Shown one piece after another: positions 27,129 to 36,586 of a DNA stretch of 47,713 nucleotides. The DNA is from CAVTWJ01 sp963849485. Its GTDB lineage: Bacteria; Oederibacteriota; Muellerivitia; Muellerivitales; Muellerivitaceae. Where the stretch lies: NCBI GenBank assembly GCA_963849485.1, contig CAWKIF010000087.1:1-47713 (forward strand). The letters run 5' to 3'. Position numbers and translations under genes: made by a program. Under the pieces are notes generated by a model. That model did not search any database and was not told the DNA's origin. It was given only the letters and a program-made list of their open reading frames with translations. Numbering within the stretch: position 1 is the stretch's first letter; every line of letters begins with the position of its first letter.

Positions 27129-28694
27129 TTATTCAAACACGATCTTTTCCTCATCCTCCCTGGGACGAAGGAGAGGAAACAAGATGACATCCCGGATCGA
27201 GGGACTATTGGTCAGGAGCATCAACAACCGGTCGATGCCGATACCCACCCCGCCCGCCGGAGGCATACCGTAGGAGAGGGCCAGAATGTAATCCTCGTCC
27301 AGGAACATCCCCTCCTCATCGCCCGACTGCCGCAGTTCCACCTGCTTCTCGAACCTGAGACGCTGGTCGACTGGGTCGTTCAACTCGGAAAAACCGTTGG
27401 CGATTTCCCGTCCCAGGATAAAGAGCTCAAAGCGTTCCGTCAGTTCCGGCTGGTCGACCCGGGCCTTGGCCAGGGGGGAGACCTCCACGGGGAAATCCGT
27501 GATATAGGTAGGTTGCACTAGTTTTGTTTCGACCAGTTCTCCAAACAACAGGTAAGCCAGTTCGGCCTTGGAAAGCTTTTCGATATGTTTTACGTTCGCG
27601 CTGGTCCCCTGGACTCTCTTTTTGAGTTCCTCCAGACTTGAGGTCTCGATATCCACGCCGCCCAATTCCTTCAAAGCCGTGAGAAGAGGCAGACGGGCGA
27701 AAGGCGGGGTGAAATCCAACTCCACCTCCCCCACTTTGATCCGGGTCCCCTGACCCGCGGCTAGGGCCGCCGCCGCCAGCAGGTTTTCGGTCAGGGCCAT
27801 GGCCGACTCGTTGTTGCCGTAGGCCTGGTAGGCTTCCAGCATGGTGAATTCGGGGTTGTGTTTGATGCTGATTCCCTCGTTGCGGAAGTTCCGGTTGATC
27901 TCGTAAACCCTCTCGAATCCGCCCACGAGCAGCCTCTTCAGGTAAAGCTCGGGCGCCACGCGCAGGTAAAGGTCCATGTCCAGGGCATTGTGGTGGGTGA
28001 CAAAGGGCCGAGCCGCAGCCCCGCCGGGGATGGGATGCATCATGGGGGTCTCCACTTCCAAAAAGCCCTGTGCGTCCATGGTTTGGCGGATGGCCGAGAC
28101 GACCTTGGAACGGATCTCAAAAGTTTTCTTCACTTCCGTGTTCACGATCAGATCCACGTAGCGGTTGCGGTAGCGGGTTTCCACATCGGTCAGGCCGTGC
28201 CATTTCTCGGGCAGTGGATGGAGCGCCTTGGACAGGAGCTGGAAGGATTCCACATGAACGGAAACCTCGCCGGTCTTGGTCTTGAAGGGGAACCCCTTTA
28301 CCCCCAGGATGTCCCCCAGGTCCATGGACTTGAACAGGTCATAGGCGACCTCCCCGACGACGTCTAAGCGCACATAGATCTGGATCCGCCCCTGTCCATC
28401 TTGAAGATGAGCGAAGGAACTCTTGCCCATGCCCCGGATGGTCATGAGCCGACCCGCAAGACTGACTTTGTCCCCCTCGGCATGCTCCCCCGATTGCAAA
28501 TGTGGATATTTCTTGAGGATCTCGGCGGAATGGTGGGTTTGGGGATAGGCCGCGGAAGGATAGGGGGCAATCCCCTTTTCCCGGAGGGTGTTTAATTTTT
28601 CCAGGCGGATCTTCACGAATTCATTAAGCTCGGACAAGGGTTCATCCTTCGTTGGTGACAGATGGGTTGGGGTGGACCGGAACTGCTGAATCAT
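27129..28694 (-). CDS. lysS: Lysyl-tRNA synthetase, class II
   Basis: Charges tRNA-Lys. ATG 28694 (MIQQFRSTP) is preferred over a start eight codons earlier, though neither has a clear ribosome site. An N-terminal OB fold covers about residues 50-160. Class II motif 2 (RNFRNEGISIKHNPEFTMLE) and motif 3 (GVGIGIDRLLMLL) are intact. About 521 residues, slightly longer than usual owing to a 25-residue N-terminal extension. It lies between prfB and lolC, an order seen in other diderm phyla. Confidence 0.96.
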   Translation of the reverse strand: MIQQFRSTPTHLSPTKDEPLSELNEFVKIRLEKLNTLREKGIAPYPSAAYPQTHHSAEILKKYPHLQSGEHAEGDKVSLAGRLMTIRGMGKSSFAHLQDGQGRIQIYVRLDVVGEVAYDLFKSMDLGDILGVKGFPFKTKTGEVSVHVESFQLLSKALHPLPEKWHGLTDVETRYRNRYVDLIVNTEVKKTFEIRSKVVSAIRQTMDAQGFLEVETPMMHPIPGGAAARPFVTHHNALDMDLYLRVAPELYLKRLLVGGFERVYEINRNFRNEGISIKHNPEFTMLEAYQAYGNNESAMALTENLLAAAALAAGQGTRIKVGEVELDFTPPFARLPLLTALKELGGVDIETSSLEELKKRVQGTSANVKHIEKLSKAELAYLLFGELVETKLVQPTYITDFPVEVSPLAKARVDQPELTERFELFILGREIANGFSELNDPVDQRLRFEKQVELRQSGDEEGMFLDEDYILALSYGMPPAGGVGIGIDRLLMLLTNSPSIRDVILFPLLRPREDEEKIVFE

Positions 28695-28772
28695 ATCAAT
28701 GCCCCGAAAGGCGGTCAATGCGGGCCGGCCGGGCGAAAACCGGGAGCATATTCAAATTAAATGAGAGCCTTT

Positions 28773-29862
28773 CTATTCCACCAGCTTGGCCTTCAAGGCC
28801 GCCTCGATGAAAGGGTCCAGGTCCCCGTCCATGACCCGGCTGATGTCGTTCATTTCCACCTCGGTGCGGTGATCCTTCGCCATCTGGTAGGGTTGGAAGA
28901 CATAAGAGCGGATCTGGCTTCCCCACTCGATCTTCTTCTTGGCTCCAGCCACCTTGGCCATTTCCTCGTCGTGGATATCCTGGTAATACTGATAGAGACG
29001 GGCCTTGAGCATCTTCATGGCCTGATCACGGTTTTGAAGCTGGGAACGCTGGGTCTGGCAGGCCACAATGATCCCGGTCGGTAGATGGGTGAGCCGCACT
29101 GCCGTTTCCACCTTATTGACGTTTTGACCGCCCTTTCCGCCGGAACGGAAGGTGTCGAGCTTGATGTCATCGGGGTTGATCTCGAATTCAACTTCCTCCA
29201 CCTCGGGCATCACATCCACCGAGGAAAAGGACGTATGGCGACGCTTGTTGGCGTCGAAGGGGGAAATGCGGACCAGCCGATGCACGCCCCTTTCCACCTT
29301 CAGGAAACCAAAGGCCCAGGGTCCCTTCACCCAAACCGAGACGGACTTGATGCCGGCTTCCTCCGCCACCTGGTAATCCAGGGTCTCCACGTCGTATCCC
29401 TTGGACTCCATCCAGCGCAGGTACATGCGCAACAACATGCTGGCCCAATCTTGGCTCTCCGTGCCCCCCGCACCAGGATGGATCGAGAGGTAAGCATTGT
29501 TGAAGTCATATTTGCCGGTGAAATTCCGTTTCAACTCGAAATTGCGGAAATCCACCTCGAAACGGTGGAAGGTCTGTTCCATCTCGGAAAGCAGGGACGG
29601 GTCATGCTGTTCCTTGAGCAGCTCCTGGTAGGTTAAGAGGTCGTGGTATTCCTTCTCAAAATGGCTGACAAGGGACTGGGTGTCCTTGAGCCGGGAAAGC
29701 TGGGAAGTCACGTCCCGGGCCGCCTTGGGATCGTCCCAAAAGCCCGGTTGTGTGGTTTGAGCCTCTAAGCGCTCAATGTCACGGTTGACCTGGGCGGGGT
29801 CAAAGATGATCCCTCACTTCGGTGAATTTGCGTTCCAGTTCGCGGACATCCAACTCAAACAA
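28773..29862 (-). CDS. prfB: Peptide chain release factor 2, programmed +1 frameshift
   Basis: RF2 ends translation at UGA and UAA. The first 20 codons run from TTG 29862 (MFELDVRELERKF) to CTT TGA, and the rest is in the +1 frame (DPAQVNRDIERLEAQ onward), giving about 363 residues, the normal RF2 length. SPF in VRISPFDANKR is the tripeptide that reads UGA, and GGQ is in SGGKGGQNVNK. The UGA inside the gene lets RF2 control its own synthesis. An upstream GTG is an alternative start for the zero frame. The gene is divergent from pheT and leads into lysS. Confidence 0.95.
29800..29805 (-). other. prfB: Programmed ribosomal frameshift site of prfB
   Basis: Coding-strand CTTTGA followed by C, the conserved slippery Leu codon and in-frame UGA. 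A Shine-Dalgarno-like GAGGG lies upstream, but five bases from CTT instead of the three seen in the Escherichia coli gene. Confidence 0.9.
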
Positions 29863-29949
29863 CGCCAAAACCACCACCACCCTTCATCTTAAATTACCGG
29901 CCCAAAGGGCCGATGAAATGAAAGCCGCTGTAGCTTAAAGAAAAGGGCC

Positions 29950-29961
29950 GGTGAATTCACC
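29950..29961. repeat. Perfect 12-bp palindrome in the prfB-pheT gap
   Basis: GGTGAATTCACC is self-complementary and is followed by seven A. A second small hairpin, CGGCCC/GGGCCG with an AAA loop, is at 29898-29912. Either might be a protein-binding site or part of the prfB leader; nothing shows which. Confidence 0.3.
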
Positions 29962-29995
29962 AAAAAAAGCCACTGGAGGTCCTAGGGATGGTTTG

Positions 29996-30024
29996 TTGAC
30001 AGGGGTTTTCGCCTAATTTAAACT
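29996..30024 (+). promoter_or_regulatory. Candidate pheT promoter
   Basis: TTGACA (29996-30001), a 17-bp spacer and TAAACT (30019-30024), followed by a leader of about 40 bases to the pheT ATG. A perfect -35 at ideal spacing makes this one of the better promoters in the window. Confidence 0.55.
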
Positions 30025-30070
30025 TTGCCACCTGCACGATTTTTCCGCCCCCTGGGCTTAAGGATTCTCC

Positions 30071-32482
30071 ATGCTCCTATCCGAGAAATGGCTTCGCCAG
30101 TACGTCGATTGTCCCGCCCCCCTTTCCGAAATCATCGAAAAGCTGGTGAAGGCCGGGGTACCGGTGGAATCGGTGCGCCCCCTGGGCCGGGACATCACCC
30201 AAGTGGTCGTGGCGGAACTTTTGGAAGTCCAAAAACATCCCCAAGCCGACCGGCTTTCCGTGACCAAGGTTTCCACCGGGTCCGAAACCCTTCAAGTGGT
30301 CTGCGGGGCCAAGAATATCGCCCCCGGTCAAAAAGTACCCCTCGCCAAGGTCGGGGCGGTCCTCCCCGGAAATTTCGCCATCAAGGCGGCGAAAATTCGC
30401 AACGTGGAGTCTTTCGGCATGCTTTGTTCCGCCAAGGAACTGGACCTGGCCGAGGAGGCGGAAGGGATCCTGATTTTGCCCCCCGACGCGCCGTTAGGAG
30501 GGAATTTCCTGGAATACCTGGGCCTCCCCGACTGCCTCTTCGAACTGGAAATCTTTCCCAACCGTCCCGACCTGCTCAGCCATTTCGGCGTGGCTAGGGA
30601 AGTGTCCGCCCTTTTTAATTGTCCGCTGCGTTTCCCAGCCGCAACCTCTTTAACAGAATCCAGCACCTCGGCTTCCGAGCGGGTGAAGATCGCGGTGGAG
30701 AATAAGGAAAGCTGCCCTCTTTATACCTGCCGGATCCTGGAAGGAGTCAAGATCGGCCCCTCCCCCCGGTGGCTCTCCCAAATACTGGAGCGGATGGGAC
30801 AACGTTCCATCAACAACGTGGTGGACGTGACCAACTATGTGATGCTGGAGATAGGCCAACCCCTCCACGCTTTTGATTATGAGAAACTGGAGGGAAAGGA
30901 AATCCAAGTTCGGTTCGCGAAAAAGGGTGAGAAAATCCCCCTTTTGGACAATTCGGAACGGGACTTGGAACCCTCCATGGTGGTCATCGCGGATTCCCAA
31001 AAACCCGTGGCCTTGGCCGGCATCATGGGCGGAAGTAATTCCCAAGTGAGTGAAACCACACGGAACCTCCTGTTGGAAGCCGCCCTCTTTCATCCCGGCA
31101 CGGTGCGTAAAACCGCCAGACGCTTGGCCATTTCCACCGACTCCTCCTACCGCTTCGAGCGGGGCGTGGATCCCCAGGGAGTGGAGTGGGCCTTGAACCG
31201 GGCCGCCCAATTGCTCTTGGAGGTCGCGGGGGGCTCCCTGCTTCGGGGAATCCCTTCCCAAAGGGTATCCCTTTCCGGCCCATCCGCCATTGAGTTCCGG
31301 CCCGCCCGGGCCCAATCGCTCCTGGGGGTCGAGCTCGCCCCGCACCGCCAGCTCCTCATCCTGAAAAACCTCGGTTGTACCGTGGAAGAAAACCTGAAGG
31401 AGGGGCCCGCCCGGGTAACCCCTCCTTCCGCCCGCCTGGACCTGGCCCGGGAAATCGACCTGATTGAGGAAGTGGCCCGGGTGGCGGGTTATGACCTGAT
31501 CCCCTCCCAGGCCCCCAAGATTTCCTCCCATCTTTCCCCCGTCGGGTCCGCTATTCCCCTCGAAAACGAGGCACGTTCCCTCTTGCATCAATACGGCTTC
31601 TTCGAAGCGGTCAATTCCACATTTCTTCCAGCCGATTACACCCAAAAGCTGCGCCTTTCGGGGGAGAACCCCGCCGCCCTGGCCGTCTCCCTTCTCAACC
31701 CCATCGCCGAGGATCAGAAGGTCCTTCGGCCCACCCTGCTTCCCTCCCTGTTGGCCAATGTGCAGTTGAATCTCGCGCACCAACAGCCCCGGGTGGCCCT
31801 TTATGAGCTCAACAAGGTCTTTGGTCCCCAGGCGGAAAAATCGACGGCCGAAACTTTCCGCGCTACCGCCGTCCTTGCGGGTCTCCAGCGTGAACCCACC
31901 TGGACGGAAAAGGAAAGGGCTCCCGATTTTTATGACGTCAAGGGATTGGCCGAGAGCCTCCTCCAGCTGGCCCGGCAGAAGGAAGTCCGGTGGGAATTCG
32001 GAACCCTCGGCATGCCCTACCGGAGGCCGGAAAGCTTCAAAATCAGTCATGCCTCCGGTGACCTCCTGGCCTGGGGCGGAATGCTGAGTCCCCTGGTTTT
32101 GAAAAATTTCGGCTTGGAGGGCCCGGTGGCCGCCCTGGAAATCGACCTGACCGCCCTGGGCCGATCCGCCGGTCAAGGGAATCCCTACCGTCCCCTGCCG
32201 CGCTTCCCCGAGGCGTGGAGAGACATTGCCCTAGTCGTACCGGATGGTGTAACATCGGCTCAGGTTGTGGAGGGGGTGGAAGCCTCCAAACCTCCCTTCC
32301 TGGTATCCATGGCCCTCTTCGACCAGTACCGGGGACCAGGGGTTCCAGAGGGGAGCCGCAGCCTGGCCTTCCGGCTCCGGTTCCGCCATGAGGAACGCAC
32401 CCTGACCGACGCCGAGGTCAGCGCTTCTATGTCTCAAATCCTTTCTTATTTAAAGGAGCGATTCTCCATTGCAATCCGATGA
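30071..32482 (+). CDS. pheT: Phenylalanyl-tRNA synthetase, beta subunit
   Basis: The beta subunit binds and edits tRNA-Phe in the alpha2-beta2 enzyme. The 803-residue protein has an N-terminal tRNA-binding OB domain (about 40-150, with QVVCGAKNI), B3/B4 editing region, B5, the catalytic-like core with RPTLLPSLL, and a C-terminal anticodon-binding ferredoxin-like domain (RFPEAWRDIALVVPDGV). Start ATG 30071 follows AAGGA. The alpha-subunit gene pheS, usually directly upstream, is absent; divergent prfB occupies that place, so pheT has its own promoter. Confidence 0.96.
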   Translation: MLLSEKWLRQYVDCPAPLSEIIEKLVKAGVPVESVRPLGRDITQVVVAELLEVQKHPQADRLSVTKVSTGSETLQVVCGAKNIAPGQKVPLAKVGAVLPGNFAIKAAKIRNVESFGMLCSAKELDLAEEAEGILILPPDAPLGGNFLEYLGLPDCLFELEIFPNRPDLLSHFGVAREVSALFNCPLRFPAATSLTESSTSASERVKIAVENKESCPLYTCRILEGVKIGPSPRWLSQILERMGQRSINNVVDVTNYVMLEIGQPLHAFDYEKLEGKEIQVRFAKKGEKIPLLDNSERDLEPSMVVIADSQKPVALAGIMGGSNSQVSETTRNLLLEAALFHPGTVRKTARRLAISTDSSYRFERGVDPQGVEWALNRAAQLLLEVAGGSLLRGIPSQRVSLSGPSAIEFRPARAQSLLGVELAPHRQLLILKNLGCTVEENLKEGPARVTPPSARLDLAREIDLIEEVARVAGYDLIPSQAPKISSHLSPVGSAIPLENEARSLLHQYGFFEAVNSTFLPADYTQKLRLSGENPAALAVSLLNPIAEDQKVLRPTLLPSLLANVQLNLAHQQPRVALYELNKVFGPQAEKSTAETFRATAVLAGLQREPTWTEKERAPDFYDVKGLAESLLQLARQKEVRWEFGTLGMPYRRPESFKISHASGDLLAWGGMLSPLVLKNFGLEGPVAALEIDLTALGRSAGQGNPYRPLPRFPEAWRDIALVVPDGVTSAQVVEGVEASKPPFLVSMALFDQYRGPGVPEGSRSLAFRLRFRHEERTLTDAEVSASMSQILSYLKERFSIAIR

Positions 32483-32822
32483 GCTCTTCCCCTCCGAAAC
32501 GCCGACTCCCTGGCCCCTGATCGAAAACCGCATCAATCGGCTACTGGAAGCCATCGTCCAGCTGCGGAACGCCAACGCGGCCTTGATGAAAGAAAACGTG
32601 ATCCTGCAAAATCAGCTCAAGGATAAGGAGCCCGAATCCTCCACCGCTCCCTCCGCCCCGAAGGGACCCAGCCCCGAGGAGACCCGCCTGCGCCAGCAAT
32701 ACGACGAGGCTCTGGACGACCTCAAAAAAGTGAAGACCAACCTGCAACGACTCGAGTCCCTGGCCCGGGAGTTCCACTTGGAAGACTCGGAAACCTTGAC
32801 GGAGGGCCCCCATGAGCGATAG
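32469..32822 (+). CDS. Small coiled-coil protein upstream of zapA (ZapB-like?)
   Basis: The 117-residue protein starts at TTG 32469, inside the end of pheT, with AAAGGAG ten bases upstream. Residues 18-52 and 70-100 form two heptad-patterned helices (IENRINRLLEAIVQLRNANA and DEALDDLKKVKTNLQRLE) joined by a Pro/Ser linker. Its stop overlaps the zapA start by 11 bp, so the two are co-translated. The form and place suggest a ZapB-like cell-division coiled coil working with ZapA, but there is no specific motif to prove it. Confidence 0.7.
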   Translation: MQSDELFPSETPTPWPLIENRINRLLEAIVQLRNANAALMKENVILQNQLKDKEPESSTAPSAPKGPSPEETRLRQQYDEALDDLKKVKTNLQRLESLAREFHLEDSETLTEGPHER

Positions 32823-33756
32823 CCGTTCCGTCACCGTCCATATCTACGGCAACGAGTACACCCTCAAGGGCGAGGCCGATCCCGCCTACATCGCCGAATT
32901 GGCCAAGTTCGTAGATTCCAAGATGGCCGATATCGGGCGCAAGTCCTCCGCTCCGGCCGCCAAGGTGGCCATCCTGGCCGCCATGAACATCGCTGATGAG
33001 TTCCACCGGCTCGAGAAGGCCAAGGCCGAGAACCTCAAGCTGATCGAGACCCTGGAGAAGAACCTGCTTGAAATGAAACGCGCCCAGGATGGCTCCCTCC
33101 GCCATTCCCTGGAAATGAAGGAACAGTTGGACCGTTACAAGACCGAATCCGGCGGGAAAAACCAGATGCTGGAGGAGGTGTCCGAGGCGAAGGCCGAGAT
33201 GGAGGAATCGAAAAAGAAAGTTGCCGCGCTTGAGGCCGACTTGGCCAAGACCCAGGAAAACGCCGAGATTCTGAAAAAACAATCACAGAAGGTCCAGGGT
33301 ATGCTCGACTCGGAAATGGCCCAGGCGGAAGGCCGCAACAAGGAAATCAACGAGTTGAAGATCAGCCTGGGAGAGGTCAAGGCCGAGTTACAGAAAACCC
33401 GGGATGACCTGGAAAAGGCCAAGGGCGAGGCCGAACAAGCCAAGGGCGAATTGGGCAAGTTCAAGATCGAGGCTGAAAAAGCCAAGGAAGAAGCGGAAAA
33501 AGCCAAGAAGGAAATGAGCCACTCCAAAACCGCCCAGGAGAAATCCAACCTGGACGCTGAGCAGCTTTTGGAAGAGCTGGAAAAAGCCCAGAAGGACCTT
33601 AAATTCACCCAGGCGGAAATGGACAAACTCCGGGAAACCGCCGCCAAGGGCCCAGTCTCCATGAAGATCAGCCATCCGGACCAGCCGCCCCTGACCTTCC
33701 CCACCCACGAGAAGGTCCAGGCCCTCCTGAAGAAGATTGACGCCATCCTCGAGTAA
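32812..33756 (+). CDS. zapA: ZapA-domain cell division protein with long coiled coil
   Basis: Residues 1-95 are a ZapA domain: SVTVHIYGNEYTLKG, the PAYIAELAKFVDSKMADI helix and AILAAMNIADEFHR. ZapA crosslinks FtsZ filaments at the division ring. Standard ZapA is about 100 residues; here roughly 200 more follow as an almost unbroken Glu/Lys/Ala coiled coil, with repeats of EKAKxEAEKAK near 185-235, then a short Pro-containing tail. The extension may act as a built-in spacer or replace a partner such as ZapB. Gene order pheT-small coil-zapA matches the usual neighbourhood. The stop is 21 bp from that of convergent glgP. Confidence 0.88.
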   Translation: MSDSRSVTVHIYGNEYTLKGEADPAYIAELAKFVDSKMADIGRKSSAPAAKVAILAAMNIADEFHRLEKAKAENLKLIETLEKNLLEMKRAQDGSLRHSLEMKEQLDRYKTESGGKNQMLEEVSEAKAEMEESKKKVAALEADLAKTQENAEILKKQSQKVQGMLDSEMAQAEGRNKEINELKISLGEVKAELQKTRDDLEKAKGEAEQAKGELGKFKIEAEKAKEEAEKAKKEMSHSKTAQEKSNLDAEQLLEELEKAQKDLKFTQAEMDKLRETAAKGPVSMKISHPDQPPLTFPTHEKVQALLKKIDAILE

Positions 33757-33777
33757 ATTTCCCCGCCCCGTAAATCT

Positions 33778-36312
33778 TTAGGGAATCCTCACTGACTTCA
33801 CTTTCCAAATGTCATCGCAATATTCCTGGATCGCCCGGTCGCTGGAAAATTTCCCCATGCGGGCCACGTTCAGAATGGACATGCGGGTCCACTTTTCCTG
33901 GTCCTGGTAGAGTTTGGACACCTTCTCCTGGCACTCCAGGTAGGAGTCGAAGTCTGCGAAGAGCAGGTACTCGTCCTGGCCCATCAAGGAATCCACCAGG
34001 GGCTTGAAAAGAGCCGGGTTTTCCGGGGAGAAGAACCCGCTGGAGATCAGGTCCATCACGCCTTTGAGCTCGTGCGAGCTCTCGTAATATTCCCAGGGTT
34101 TGTAGCCTTCCCGCTTGAGTTTGGCCACCTCCTCGGCTTTGAGGCCGAAGATGAAGATGTTCTCCTTCCCCACTTCCTCCATGATCTCGATGTTGGCCCC
34201 GTCCAGGGTACCGATGGTCAGGGCCCCGTTGAGGGCGAACTTCATGTTGCCCGTCCCGGAGGCCTCCTTGCCGGCGGTGGAAATCTGCTCCGACAGGTCG
34301 GTGGCGGGGATGATCTTTTCCGCCAGGGACACCCGGTAGTTGGGCATGAACAGGACGGTCAGTTTTCCACGAATTTGGGGGTCCTCGTTGACCACGTCCG
34401 CGATAGCACTGATGAACTTAATGATCAGTTTGGCCATCGCATATCCCGGGGCGGCCTTGCCCCCGAAAATCACAGTGCGGGGGGTGACGGGGAAATCCGG
34501 GTTGGCCTTGAGGCGGCGGTAAAGCGCGATCACGTGAAGGGCGTTCAACAGCTGGCGCTTGTACTCGTGGATGCGCTTCACCTGCACGTCAAAAAGGGTG
34601 TCCGGGTTCAGCGCCAGCCGTTGCTCCACGGCCACCAGAGCCGCCAACTTCTCCTTGTTCATGCGTTTGACGGCCCGCCATTCCTCCTGGAACTTCTTAT
34701 CGGAGGCGTACTTCTCGATCTTCTTCAATTCCTTCAGGTCGGTGACCCACTTTTCCCCGATGCGGGTCGTGATGATATGGGACTGGGCGGCGTTGCACTT
34801 GCGAAGCCAGCGCCTCTGGGTGATGCCGTTGGTCTTGTTGTTGAAGCGGTCGGGAAAAAGGTCGTAGAAGTCGGGCACGACGGTTGTTTTCAACAGCTCG
34901 CTGTGAAGTTCGGAGACCCCGTTGACCGAATGGCTTCCGATGATGGCCAAAAAGGCCATGCGGATGTGGGGGTCAGGGCCCTCCTCGAAGATGGAAACCC
35001 GCCTCAGGCGGTCCACGTCGCCGGGGTACTTAAGGGCCACTTCCCTCAAGAAACGCGCGTTGATTTCCTGGATGATCTGCAGGTGGCGGGGGAAAAGCTT
35101 CCCGAACAGCACCAGGGACCATTTTTCCAATGCCTCCGGCAAAAGGGTGTGGTTGGTATAGGCGAAGATTTCCTTGGTCATGGCCCAGGCCTTCTCCCAT
35201 TCCACCCCCTCCTCGTCCACCAGCACCCGCATCAATTCGGCGATGGCGATGGTGGGGTGGGTGTCGTTGAGCTGGATGGACGCCGCCTGAGTAAGCTCCC
35301 GGATGTTATCGTGCTCGCGCTTGAAGCGGCGCAGGATGTCCTGGATGGAGGCCGAAACAAAGAAATACTGCTGTTTGAGGCGCAGTTCCCGTCCCTCAGG
35401 GTTGTTGTCGTTGGGGTAGAGGACCTTGGAGATGGTCTCCGACTCGGTCTTGCGGGATGTGGCGGCGAAATAGTTGCCCTTATTGAAGAAGTCCAATTCG
35501 AACTCCTCGGTGGCCTTGGCGGACCAGAGCCTCAGGTTGTTCACCGTCTTATTGCCATAACCCGGCACCGGGGTGTCGAAAGCCTGGGCCAGCACGTCCT
35601 CGGTGTCGACCCACTCAAAGACCAGCTTCCCATCCCGGTCGGTACGCTGAATGACCTTGCCCCCGAACTTGACCCGGTAGGTGTACTCGGGCCGGGCGAT
35701 CTCCCAGGGATGCTCCTTGGACAGCCACTCGTCGGGCTCCTCCACCTGGAAACCCCGGACGATCTTTTGCCTGAAAATCCCGTAGTCGTAACGGATGCCA
35801 TAACCGTAGGCGGGGACCTCCAGGGTGGCCAGGGAGTCCAGGTAACAGGCCGCCAGGCGACCCAATCCGCCATTCCCCAGCCCCGCGTCCACTTCCGCCT
35901 CGCGGACCTCCTCCAGGTGAAGGCCCAGCTCGTCCAGCGCCTGGAGCAGGTTCTTCTCGATTTGCAGGTTGAGGATGGAATTGCCCAGTGTCCTCCCGAT
36001 GAGGAACTCTAGGGAAAAATAATAGACCCGCTTCACCTTCTGGGAACGATAAACCCTTTGGGTGGAAACCCAATTTTCCACCAGCCGGTCCCGAATGCCG
36101 TAGGCCAGGCTCAAAAACCGGTCGTAGTTCGTGGCCGTCTCCTCCTCTTTCATGAGCCGGTATTTCAGGTTGTTGTGGTAGGAATGGAGGAAATCCTCGG
36201 GAGACACGCCTTTGTGGTAATCGTGGTCTATGGGCGGTTGATCGGTGGAAACAAAGGCGGACTTCGATTTGAGGGCCGCCTGGGCTTTGGGAACCTTACT
36301 GGTCTTTTTCAT
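33778..36312 (-). CDS. glgP: Glycogen/starch phosphorylase
   Basis: Releases glucose 1-phosphate from the ends of alpha-1,4-glucans. The 844-residue length is usual. GLGNGGLGRLAACYLDS is the N-terminal hallmark, and EASGTGNMKFALNGALT near the C-terminus contains the lysine that holds pyridoxal phosphate. The extra 25 residues at the N-terminus are Lys/Ala-rich and not conserved. ATG 36312 has AAAGGAAA six bases upstream and lies inside the end of the upstream membrane-protein gene (17-bp overlap). A long open frame on the other strand is only a shadow of this high-GC gene. Confidence 0.97.
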   Translation of the reverse strand: MKKTSKVPKAQAALKSKSAFVSTDQPPIDHDYHKGVSPEDFLHSYHNNLKYRLMKEEETATNYDRFLSLAYGIRDRLVENWVSTQRVYRSQKVKRVYYFSLEFLIGRTLGNSILNLQIEKNLLQALDELGLHLEEVREAEVDAGLGNGGLGRLAACYLDSLATLEVPAYGYGIRYDYGIFRQKIVRGFQVEEPDEWLSKEHPWEIARPEYTYRVKFGGKVIQRTDRDGKLVFEWVDTEDVLAQAFDTPVPGYGNKTVNNLRLWSAKATEEFELDFFNKGNYFAATSRKTESETISKVLYPNDNNPEGRELRLKQQYFFVSASIQDILRRFKREHDNIRELTQAASIQLNDTHPTIAIAELMRVLVDEEGVEWEKAWAMTKEIFAYTNHTLLPEALEKWSLVLFGKLFPRHLQIIQEINARFLREVALKYPGDVDRLRRVSIFEEGPDPHIRMAFLAIIGSHSVNGVSELHSELLKTTVVPDFYDLFPDRFNNKTNGITQRRWLRKCNAAQSHIITTRIGEKWVTDLKELKKIEKYASDKKFQEEWRAVKRMNKEKLAALVAVEQRLALNPDTLFDVQVKRIHEYKRQLLNALHVIALYRRLKANPDFPVTPRTVIFGGKAAPGYAMAKLIIKFISAIADVVNEDPQIRGKLTVLFMPNYRVSLAEKIIPATDLSEQISTAGKEASGTGNMKFALNGALTIGTLDGANIEIMEEVGKENIFIFGLKAEEVAKLKREGYKPWEYYESSHELKGVMDLISSGFFSPENPALFKPLVDSLMGQDEYLLFADFDSYLECQEKVSKLYQDQEKWTRMSILNVARMGKFSSDRAIQEYCDDIWKVKSVRIP

Positions 36313-36586
36313 GAGTTTCCTTTACCTTGAATTCTGCGTCCAAAACCTGCGGGGAAGGGTGGGCGGAGTGAAGGCGTTGGGAAGGATCGTTTGATCCGGT
36401 AACCGGAAATGCTGTTTTGGGGTTGCCAGGGGATGGCAGAAGGGATCGGATAACCAGGTACCCCAAGGACAAACCAGCCAGCGCCAAGGCCAACATCACG
36501 GCAAAAGGGATCAGGGCGATCACCGCCAGACCGACCAAGGGGCCCAGCCAGCGCGGCAGGTTGTAAGCTCGCACCATTACCGGCAT
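36296..36586 (-). CDS. Small membrane protein coupled to glgP
   Basis: From ATG 36586, after GGGAGG, the product is about 96 residues. Residues 11-42 form one long or two short hydrophobic helices (WLGPLVGLAVIALIPFAVML and following), then a Pro-rich stretch and a charged tail ending VLDAEFKVKETHEKDQ. No enzyme motif is present. The 17-bp overlap with glgP suggests joint expression. Function is unknown; earlier start codons (TTG 36616) are possible but less well supported. Confidence 0.6.
   Translation of the reverse strand: MPVMVRAYNLPRWLGPLVGLAVIALIPFAVMLALALAGLSLGYLVIRSLLPSPGNPKTAFPVTGSNDPSQRLHSAHPSPQVLDAEFKVKETHEKDQ

Noticed and set aside
30650..32176. A 508-codon open frame on the minus strand
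   Set aside because: It is antisense to pheT, has no recognisable domain and is explained by codon bias of pheT.
34072..36012. A 646-codon open frame on the plus strand
   Set aside because: It lies entirely inside glgP on the opposite strand. Its composition (His, Leu, Gly, Asp-rich without domains) is that of a high-GC shadow frame.
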